Assembly (NCBI GenBank): GCA_023259035.1
Contig: JAHFRA010000003.1
Coordinates: forward strand, 62,001-126,000
Length of the DNA stretch: 64,000 nucleotides
Source: Gallionella sp.
GTDB taxonomy: Bacteria; Pseudomonadota; Gammaproteobacteria; Burkholderiales; Gallionellaceae
Direction of reading: 5' to 3'
Position numbers and translations under genes: made by a program. Positions 55,459 through 62,135 of the stretch are shown piece by piece. How positions within the stretch are numbered: the stretch's first letter is position 1; each line of letters begins with the position of its first letter. The notes beneath the pieces were generated by a model. That model was not told the DNA's origin. It did not search any database and worked only from the letters and a program-made list of their open reading frames with translations.

Positions 55459-56391
55459 ATGACTGATGTCGCCACGCCTGTCCTGAGCACCGTCGAAGGA
55501 CTCAACCAGAAATATTTACAGGGTTACCTGGCGTGGCTGCGCAATGAAAAGCAATACTCCGCGCTGACTGCCGAGAATTACGCGCGCGACCTCACGCATC
55601 TGTTTGAACTGGCCGCCGCGACGCCGCTGTCCGATCTTAAAATCCACCATATCCGCCGCTTTATCGCGCAACTGCACAGCAAGGGTCTGGGCGGCCGCTC
55701 GCTGGCGCGCATGCTGTCGGCATGGCGCGGCTTTTTCACTTACCTGATGCGTGACCACGGCCTGGCCGACAATCCCTGTGTCGGCCTGCGTGCGCCCAAA
55801 TCACCGAAGGCGCTGCCGCAAGCCCTGTCACCCGACGAGGCGGTGCGCATGGTCGATCTGCCGGCCGACACGCCGGAAGCGATCCGCGACAAGGCGATGT
55901 TCGAATTGTTCTACTCCTCCGGCCTGCGTCTGGCCGAGCTGGTCAGTCTCGATTCCGAACCGATGCGTGCCGACCTGCATGCGGGCGAAGTGCGTGTCAC
56001 CGGCAAGGGCAGCAAAACGCGTGTCGTGCCGCTCGGGGCTTTCGCTATTGCCGCATTGCAGGCATGGCTGGCGGTACGCGACCAGCTTGCCAAGACCGGA
56101 GAGTCCGCGCTGTTCGTCGGCCAGCGCGGCCAGCGCATTTCGCCGCGCGTGGTGCAACTGCGCATGAAGCAATGGGGTGTCAAACAGGGCATCACCAGCA
56201 ACGTGCACCCGCATCTGCTGCGCCATTCGTTCGCCACGCATGTGCTGCAATCCAGCGGCGACCTGCGCGCGGTACAGGAAATGCTCGGCCATGCCAGCAT
56301 TTCCACCACTCAGGTTTACACGCACCTGGATTTTCAATATCTCAGCAAGATTTACGACGCGGCCCATCCGCGCGCCAAGAAAAAGATCTAA
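55459..56391 (+). CDS. xerC: Tyrosine recombinase XerC, with repeat-derived N-terminus
   Basis: A 310-aa recombinase resolving chromosome dimers at dif with XerD. The SAM-like N-terminal domain and catalytic residues are intact: Arg in SSGLRLAELVSL (about 158), Lys in GKGSKTRVVPLG (about 182), HLLRHSFATH (about 252), LGHASISTTQVYTHLD with the nucleophile tyrosine (about 283). Residues 6-14 (PVLSTVEGL) are encoded by a REP-like element inserted just after the start codon. The start has no strong Shine-Dalgarno; an ATG downstream of the repeat is not available before the conserved domain. Confidence 0.94.
   Translation: MTDVATPVLSTVEGLNQKYLQGYLAWLRNEKQYSALTAENYARDLTHLFELAAATPLSDLKIHHIRRFIAQLHSKGLGGRSLARMLSAWRGFFTYLMRDHGLADNPCVGLRAPKSPKALPQALSPDEAVRMVDLPADTPEAIRDKAMFELFYSSGLRLAELVSLDSEPMRADLHAGEVRVTGKGSKTRVVPLGAFAIAALQAWLAVRDQLAKTGESALFVGQRGQRISPRVVQLRMKQWGVKQGITSNVHPHLLRHSFATHVLQSSGDLRAVQEMLGHASISTTQVYTHLDFQYLSKIYDAAHPRAKKKI
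55477..55502. repeat. REP-like element (family C) inside xerC
   Basis: CCTGTCCTGAGCACCGTCGA then AGGACT, an inverted member of the family at 7232, 7376 and in hscA. It is translated as the start of XerC. Confidence 0.82.
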
Positions 56392-56523
56392 GAGAAAATA
56401 CCAAAAAATATGACCAGCCAGAAACCCAAATCCCATTCGACACCGCACCGCCCCTCGCAGGGGAACCGGGATTTTCGCAATCGGACTAAACGCAGCAGCA
56501 ATTCATCCGGTGAACAAAAAAAT

Positions 56524-57756
56524 ATGCCACGCAGTACGGCGCAACCGGTCACCGGCAATGCCACCGCGCAGCCTGCCATCATCCTCAAGGCGGGCCGGGA
56601 AAAATCCCTGCTACGCCGCCATCCGTGGATTTTTTCCGGCGCGGTCGAGCGCGTGGATGGTGCACCCCTTAGTGGCGCCACGCTGGCGGTGCGCGATGCT
56701 GCGGGAAATTTTCTCGCCTGGGCGGCGTATAACGCCAGTTCGCAAATCACCGCGCGCGTCTGGTCGTGGCGCGAAGATGAACTCGTCGATACGGAATTTT
56801 TCCACCGCCGCATTGCCGATGCGCTGGCGGCGCGAAGCGGATTGAAGCTGGCCGATGAAAGCAGCGGCATACGCCTGATCCACGCCGAGTCCGACGGCCT
56901 GCCGGGATTGATCGCCGATCAATACGGCGACGTGCTGGTGATGCAGATCGGCAGTGCGGGAGCGGAACGCTGGCGCGACGCCATCGCCGACATCTTGCAG
57001 CAGCTGTGCAATCCCGTGTGTATCTACGAACGCTCCGATTCCGATTCGCGCGGGCTGGAAGGCTTGGAACCGCGCAACGGCGCACTGCGCGGCACGCTGC
57101 CGGATAATGTGGAGGTGATGGAGCATGGTCTGCGCTTCAAAGTGGATGTAGCGGCAGGGCAAAAGACCGGCTTTTATCTCGATCAGCGCGACAACCGCGC
57201 GCTGACCGAGACTTTGGCGCGCGATAAAGACGTGCTGAACTGCTTCTGTTATACCGGTGGCTTCTCGCTGTATGCGTTGCGCGGCGACGCGAAATCGGTG
57301 CTGTCGATCGATGCGTCGGGCGATGCATTGCGCATCGCTGAAGAAAATTTAATGCGTAACGGCCTGGATGCATCGCGCGCCGAGTGGCTGGAAGCCGACG
57401 TGTTCCAAGCGCTACGCAAACTGCGCGATCAGGGCCGCCAGTTCGACCTCATCATACTCGATCCGCCCAAGTTCGCCCCCACCGCCGCGTTCGCCGAAAA
57501 AGCCGCGCGTGGCTACAAGGACATCAACCTGCTCGCCTTCAAGCTGCTCAGACCGGGCGGCCTGCTCGCCACCTACTCATGTTCCGGCGGCATCAGTGAA
57601 GATCTGTTTCAGAAAATCATTGCCGGTGCCGCGCTCGATGCCGGGGTGGACGCGCAGATCGTTCATCGCCTGCACGCCAGTGCCGATCACCCGGTATTGC
57701 TCAGCTTTCCGGAGGGAGCGTATTTGAAGGGGTTGGTGTTGCGGGTGGGGTTGTAG
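56524..57756 (+). CDS. rlmI: 23S rRNA m5C methyltransferase RlmI family
   Basis: A protein of about 410 aa with an N-terminal PUA domain (IILKAGREKSLLRRHPWIFS) and a C-terminal Rossmann methyltransferase: GFYLDQRDNRALTE, VLNCFCYTGGFSLYA, and DPPKFAPTAAFAEKAARGYK. This layout is RlmI/RlmK-like, methylating 23S rRNA (C1962 in E. coli). The frame is open to an ATG at 56410, which would add 38 polar residues over a small CCCCTCGCAGGGG palindrome. I prefer 56524 because it matches family length, but neither start has a convincing ribosome-binding site. Confidence 0.88.
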   Translation: MPRSTAQPVTGNATAQPAIILKAGREKSLLRRHPWIFSGAVERVDGAPLSGATLAVRDAAGNFLAWAAYNASSQITARVWSWREDELVDTEFFHRRIADALAARSGLKLADESSGIRLIHAESDGLPGLIADQYGDVLVMQIGSAGAERWRDAIADILQQLCNPVCIYERSDSDSRGLEGLEPRNGALRGTLPDNVEVMEHGLRFKVDVAAGQKTGFYLDQRDNRALTETLARDKDVLNCFCYTGGFSLYALRGDAKSVLSIDASGDALRIAEENLMRNGLDASRAEWLEADVFQALRKLRDQGRQFDLIILDPPKFAPTAAFAEKAARGYKDINLLAFKLLRPGGLLATYSCSGGISEDLFQKIIAGAALDAGVDAQIVHRLHASADHPVLLSFPEGAYLKGLVLRVGL

Positions 57757-57773
57757 GGCGGATGAGCGTAGCG

Positions 57774-57825
57774 TTAACCAATTACTTGTCCGTCGTTTTT
57801 TGACAGCCTAGTCAGATGGCTATGC
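57774..57825. repeat. Dispersed palindromic repeat family D, downstream of rlmI
   Basis: TTAACCAATTACTTGTCCG ... CCTAGTCAGATGGCTATGCG. The right end is shorter than in other copies. It lies in the convergent gap between rlmI and the CPBP protease gene. Confidence 0.8.
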
Positions 57826-57939
57826 GGAGCTATCATCTCTTCTGCTTTGATGTTCCGTTACTTAGACAAGCAAATGGCGAAGGTGATGGACGGCTTGACA
57901 CGAAGCGGTACTTCAATTTTCCACAAGGATACTCAAGCA

Positions 57940-58743
57940 TTAAACTTGTTTTCTGTTAAATCGATACTGAGTCAGCGTCTTTGAACCCCACAACAACGTC
58001 ACTATCACAGCAAAGAATATGGCGGTAAGGGCCATGATGCTCGGGTTGTAAAAAGACACGACTCGATGCAAATTTTCCACTGGCCATAGACTCCAAAACA
58101 TGCCGAATGTCCAATGCGTCAAAGCCATAGAGAATAAACTCTTTCCCGCGTTGTTATAGATCCAGACCATCAAAACACGGCTCGCTACTGTGTAAAGACC
58201 GTGCCAGAAAATCCATTCGAATGAATATCCGTTAATGAAGTGAATCGGGAAGTGGATGACTGCCCACACTATTCCAAGAAGTATGCCTGATTTAAGCGCG
58301 CTCCATCGCTGTTGCATCGGATCAATGAGGTATCCCGTCCAACCCAATTCCTCTCCGTAGGTCATAAAGAAAACTGAGATGTAACCGAGTGTGGCCAATG
58401 AGAATTGCGGCGGCGGAATAGATGATCCCGAAAAACGTAAAATCAAATATTCAATAAAACCTATGCTGGGAATCATTAGTAGCATAGGTAAGTACCAAAC
58501 CTTGGACTTGATGAGCCGAGAGTCGTAGGTTCTTTTCAAAAGCCCAGCTACGCCAGCTTTCCCATTTTCCCGATAGATGAGAATAAGTGCGGTGACCATC
58601 GGCATCGCAAGCGGGAGTTGATACAAATTAAATCCCGGAAAGATTTGCACGTCATAAATCGAACCGAATATCCAAAGTGGAATAGATAAAGAAAACAGTA
58701 GTAGAAAGAAATTTCGAAGTGATCTATTTTTTGATATGAGCAT
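57940..58743 (-). CDS. CPBP family intramembrane metalloprotease
   Basis: A 267-aa protein with about seven hydrophobic helices. The CPBP/Abi signature is present: MTYGEELGWTGYLID (motif 1, about residue 128), then HFPIHF (about 165) with metal-binding histidines and a third histidine in ALTHWTFG. Such proteases process prenylated or bacteriocin-related peptides in other bacteria; the substrate here is unknown. GAGG precedes the ATG at 58743. Codon use is more AT-rich than neighbouring housekeeping genes, suggesting transfer. Confidence 0.87.
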   Translation of the reverse strand: MLISKNRSLRNFFLLLFSLSIPLWIFGSIYDVQIFPGFNLYQLPLAMPMVTALILIYRENGKAGVAGLLKRTYDSRLIKSKVWYLPMLLMIPSIGFIEYLILRFSGSSIPPPQFSLATLGYISVFFMTYGEELGWTGYLIDPMQQRWSALKSGILLGIVWAVIHFPIHFINGYSFEWIFWHGLYTVASRVLMVWIYNNAGKSLFSMALTHWTFGMFWSLWPVENLHRVVSFYNPSIMALTAIFFAVIVTLLWGSKTLTQYRFNRKQV

Positions 58744-58792
58744 ATTCAAAACCTCTTCACATAAATACGCTAGCCATCGTCACTAACAGTTA

Positions 58793-59452
58793 TCAGGCGT
58801 GTGCTGCAACATGGCGATGTTTGTCAATCCAGTAACCCCACAAAACCAACAGCCATTGCAGTTGCCCCACCCAAGCAATAGTCTCAGAAGATGGAGGTGG
58901 GGCACCAAATAAGTTGCTCGCATAAATGGCAATTAGGAAAAACACCAATGCCACGAATCCCCACTTGCCAACGGCATCATTGGGCGAGGTTGCACGGGAA
59001 TATAACCAAATGCAGAGTGCGAACAACGATCCTTCAATAGCTAATGTGACGGGCAACGATGACCAAGCGTTTAAGCCAACCACTGTGGCACTGCCGGGAA
59101 ATAACGCTAAGTCTGGTTGATGAACAATGACATCAAGTACCCAATGGCTAATGACAAGAACTCCGAGAACGATCGCTGCCAAGCGTTTCCGTTTTATAAA
59201 GAAATGGATACATCCCACTAGTCCCGCCCAAACAAGAACAGCAAGCAAGCTGTGAGAAATTGGGTAATGATCGAAAACCAAAGGAGTTACAACGGTTGCG
59301 CCAGGAACGATACGGACGTGTTCGACACCGAGCATCAAAAGAGTAGGCCATAGCAGATCAAGAAGCTGAGCGGCAAGAAATAACGAGCCTAAAGAGACGC
59401 TAGGAGCGATTGATTTTGCACCGAACCCGATACCGAAGTGGCCAATGAACAT
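58793..59452 (-). CDS. Membrane-bound metal-dependent hydrolase-like protein (YdjM/DUF457 type)
   Basis: A 219-aa protein with about six hydrophobic helices and the histidine/aspartate pattern of the YdjM-like family: MFIGHFGIGFGAK at the start, FDHYPISHSLLAVL (about 65) and VISHWVLDVIVHQPDLAL (about 105). The ATG at 59452 gives the family N-terminus; the open frame extends to 59512. It lies about 50 bp upstream of the CPBP gene on the same strand and has similarly AT-rich codon use. Confidence 0.82.
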   Translation of the reverse strand: MFIGHFGIGFGAKSIAPSVSLGSLFLAAQLLDLLWPTLLMLGVEHVRIVPGATVVTPLVFDHYPISHSLLAVLVWAGLVGCIHFFIKRKRLAAIVLGVLVISHWVLDVIVHQPDLALFPGSATVVGLNAWSSLPVTLAIEGSLFALCIWLYSRATSPNDAVGKWGFVALVFFLIAIYASNLFGAPPPSSETIAWVGQLQWLLVLWGYWIDKHRHVAAHA

Positions 59453-59759
59453 GGGGTAACGCCTAATGAATGATGTAGATAGAAATCTATTCTCACATCC
59501 TGCCGTGAACAAAATGAAAGATCAAGTCGAAGTGCCGCACACCTCGCCGTCGTTCGTGAAGTTCTGCTTTCTGGCGGCTCAAATACCTATTGAGCATTCC
59601 GCATTACCCCGTTCAAGTAACTCGGAAGGCCATAAATACTCAACCCAAATATAGAAGCAAAATCTCACTGTCACCAGAACAGAAAATAGCTTGGACGACG
59701 AAGCAAAGACAGCTCTCTCGGATCGAATCTGGACATCAGGCCATTCAGCGCGAGCCCTC

Positions 59760-59880
59760 CGAGAAGTCTCAGCACAACGTAGCGAGCGCCGCTGAGACAA
59801 GGAAAAAAATGGCTCGGAACCGGAATGTACATTTCAGTACATGAGGATTTCGAGGCATTTTTTAACGCCGTATCAGCAAG
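59760..59880 (+). repeat. Long dispersed repeat family I, copy 2
   Basis: Contains AACGTAGCGAGCGCC, GGAATGTACATTTCAGTACA and TTTTTTAACGCCGTATCAGC in the order seen, inverted, at 51128-51262. It is directly followed by a family D element, forming a composite of about 185 bp. Confidence 0.75.
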
Positions 59881-59883
59881 CGC

Positions 59884-59945
59884 ATAACCAATGACTTGGC
59901 TGGCGTAGTTTGCCAGCTTAGTCAGATGGCTAGTCGTTTCATCAG
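59884..59945. repeat. Dispersed palindromic repeat family D, upstream side of the rlpA stop
   Basis: ATAACCAATGACTTGGCTGG ... GTCAGATGGCTAGTCGTTTC then ATCAG, with an inner hairpin TGGC/GCCA. It ends 8 bp before the rlpA stop codon on the other strand. Confidence 0.88.
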
Positions 59946-59953
59946 CAGTTGTG

Positions 59954-60910
59954 TTAGTGCAAATTCAGCATCGGCTTGAACCCCAGCTTCCCCTTCAACC
60001 CCTCCGCGCTGCTGCGTGCTTCGTTCTGGTTTGCATACGGTCCGAGATGGACGCGGGTAAATCCGTCTTTGATGAACACGCTGAGCTGTTTGCCGGCATC
60101 GCCCAGTTTGGCGCGCATTTGTGCCATAAAGCTTTCTGCGGCTTCCAGTGATTTGAACGCACCGAGTTGCAGGTAAACATTGCTGTCTGTAGCTGCTGCA
60201 GTATTTGTGACGGGCGGTGCGTTGAGTACAAGCGGTTCGACCTTTTCCAATGGTTTGCTTACCACGGCATCGGCCCTGGCGATGGTATTCATGCCGGTAT
60301 CGGCGGCCAAGCTTTCGATTTCCACTTCCGAGCTGCCGTTGCCGACAATGCCGAGCTTGTGCGCGGCGGTATAGGAGAGGTCTATCACGCGCTCATGCAG
60401 GAACGGACCTCTGTCATTGATGCGCACCACGGCGGATTTTTGGGTGGCAATATTGGTTACGCGCGCGTAACTGGGGATCGGCAGGGTAGGATGCGCGGCG
60501 GTCATGCCATACATGTCATACACCTCGCCGCAGGAAGTGCGCTGGCCATGAAATTTCTTGCCGTACCATGAGGCAATGCCGCGCTCTTTGAAGTTGCCCG
60601 TGGCGGTAAGCGGTGTGTAGGTTTTGCCCAGTGCGACATAGGGGCGATTGGCGTAACGGTGCAGCGGTTCGTTTTTTGGCACGGCATCGGGAATTTCATC
60701 AAGGTTGGCCGGTGCATCTGCGCCGGGGCCATCGCCGGCAAGATAGCCGCCCGGCGCTGCCGGGGCTGCGGGCGATGCTGCGGGTGAGCCGACCACATGG
60801 TTTTCGACCGGCGCTGGGGTGTTGCGGGGTTCCACCTTGCGTTGCGGCGCGCTGCCGCAAGCGGCGAGTACCAGTGCTGCCAATGTTACAACTGCGATTT
60901 TCTTGCTCAT
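59954..60910 (-). CDS. rlpA: Septal ring lytic transglycosylase RlpA
   Basis: A 318-aa lipoprotein (lipobox LAAC, Cys about 18). A Pro/Ala-rich linker precedes a double-psi beta-barrel catalytic domain (GIASWYGKKFHGQRTSCGEV, about residue 110; VRINDRGPFLHERVIDLS, about 165). A C-terminal SPOR domain that binds denuded septal peptidoglycan follows (VYLQLGAFKSLEAAESF, about 245-318). It cleaves glycan strands during division. AGGAG precedes the ATG. It lies downstream of mrdA-rodA on the same strand, as is common. Confidence 0.94.
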   Translation of the reverse strand: MSKKIAVVTLAALVLAACGSAPQRKVEPRNTPAPVENHVVGSPAASPAAPAAPGGYLAGDGPGADAPANLDEIPDAVPKNEPLHRYANRPYVALGKTYTPLTATGNFKERGIASWYGKKFHGQRTSCGEVYDMYGMTAAHPTLPIPSYARVTNIATQKSAVVRINDRGPFLHERVIDLSYTAAHKLGIVGNGSSEVEIESLAADTGMNTIARADAVVSKPLEKVEPLVLNAPPVTNTAAATDSNVYLQLGAFKSLEAAESFMAQMRAKLGDAGKQLSVFIKDGFTRVHLGPYANQNEARSSAEGLKGKLGFKPMLNLH

Positions 60911-60966
60911 GCGATCTCCTAATAACCAGCCACTAGGCTGCCGTTTTGTTGTCTTGGTGGAATGGC

Positions 60967-61029
60967 TATAACCAATGACTTAGCCAGCGTCTTTTGCTGG
61001 GTTAGTCAGATGGCTAGTTGTTTCATCAG
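60967..61029. repeat. Dispersed palindromic repeat family D, between rlpA and rodA
   Basis: ATAACCAATGACTTAGCCAG ... GTCAGATGGCTAGTTGTTTC then ATCAG, with an inner CCAGC/GCTGG hairpin. It separates rlpA from rodA. Confidence 0.88.
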
Positions 61030-61037
61030 TTGTTTTA

Positions 61038-62135
61038 TCAAGTCTTAACCAGATTCTTATGCGTTTCAATGCTCATCAGCATACCAAAACCCAGCAGCAG
61101 GGTCAGCATGGATGTGCCGCCATAACTGATGAGAGGTAGCGGCACTCCCACTATCGGCAGGATACCACTGACCATGCCCATGTTGACGAACGCGTACGTG
61201 GCAAAGGTCAGCGTGATGGAACCCGCCATTAACCGTGTAAAGTAAGTTGAAGCGTTGGCGGTAATAATGAAACCGCGCGCAATCACGAAAAAATACAGCG
61301 ACAACATAATCAGGTTCCCGATCAGTCCAAACTCTTCCGAGTACACCGCAAAAATAAAATCGGTGGTGCGCTCCGGCAGAAAGTCGAGATGGGTCTGTGT
61401 GCCATCCAGATAGCCTTTACCGAAAATGCCGCCGGAACCAACGGCAATCATCCCCTGAATAGTGTGGTAGCCCTTGCCCAGGGCATCCTGGGAGGGATCG
61501 AACAACATCAGGATGCGATGACGCTGATAGTCGTGCAGCATCGACCATAGCACCGGCGCGCTGGCAAGCGCTGCCACGAACAGGGTTCCTATCACGCGCC
61601 AGCTCAATCCCGCCAGGAATAGCACATAAAAGCCGCTGGCGGAGATCAGTATCGCGGTTCCCAGATCGGGTTGACGCGCAATCAATGCTATCGGCATAAG
61701 CAGCAGCAGTGCGGCAATGAAATAATTCTTCAGCGTAAGCGTGGCTTCGTGTTTCTCGAAATACCACGCCATCATCAGTGGTACGCCAATTTTCATCAGC
61801 TCGGAAGGCTGAATGGTTGCCACCCCGAGATTCAGCCAGCGCCGTGCGCCGTGGCTGATTTCGCCAAATAGCGCCACGCAGACCAATAATGCCATACCCA
61901 GCAAATAAACCGGCAGGGCGGTGCGCATCAGATAGTGCAGCGGCAAATTTGCCACTGCCCACATGCACAGCAGTGCCACCAACATATTCTCGCTCTGTCC
62001 TAATACGCGCCCCCAATTGCCGTCGCTGGCGCTGTATAAAATCAGCAGGCTGGTGAGCATCAACAAGCCGATGCCGGCAAGCAGCGGCAGATCGAGTTGC
62101 GCAATAAAGCGTTGCCAAAGTTGTCGTTTAGTCAT
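61038..62135 (-). CDS. rodA: Rod-shape peptidoglycan glycosyltransferase RodA
   Basis: A 365-aa SEDS protein with about ten membrane helices: RRWLNLGVATIQPSELMKIG (about residue 97), IARQPDLGTAILI (about 153), FLPERTTDFIFAVYSEEFGL (about 250) and GVPLPLISYGGTSMLTLL (about 325). It polymerises glycan strands with PBP2 in the elongasome. The ATG overlaps the mrdA stop by 8 bp, coupling the pair. Confidence 0.96.
   Translation of the reverse strand: MTKRQLWQRFIAQLDLPLLAGIGLLMLTSLLILYSASDGNWGRVLGQSENMLVALLCMWAVANLPLHYLMRTALPVYLLGMALLVCVALFGEISHGARRWLNLGVATIQPSELMKIGVPLMMAWYFEKHEATLTLKNYFIAALLLLMPIALIARQPDLGTAILISASGFYVLFLAGLSWRVIGTLFVAALASAPVLWSMLHDYQRHRILMLFDPSQDALGKGYHTIQGMIAVGSGGIFGKGYLDGTQTHLDFLPERTTDFIFAVYSEEFGLIGNLIMLSLYFFVIARGFIITANASTYFTRLMAGSITLTFATYAFVNMGMVSGILPIVGVPLPLISYGGTSMLTLLLGFGMLMSIETHKNLVKT

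Larger units (their letters stand above)
59453..59953. other. Gene-free interval with repeats
   Basis: About 500 bp with no supported gene. The left 150 bp upstream of the hydrolase holds an imperfect inverted repeat (GGGGTAACGCCTAATGAATG near 59453 against GCATTACCCC near 59600). The right half is a family I repeat followed at once by a family D repeat. Confidence 0.6.

Noticed and set aside
59451-59610. Integron attC site upstream of the YdjM-like gene
   Set aside because: The core does not fit GTTRRRY well and the gap before the next gene is too short for a second site. Kept only as a low-interest observation.
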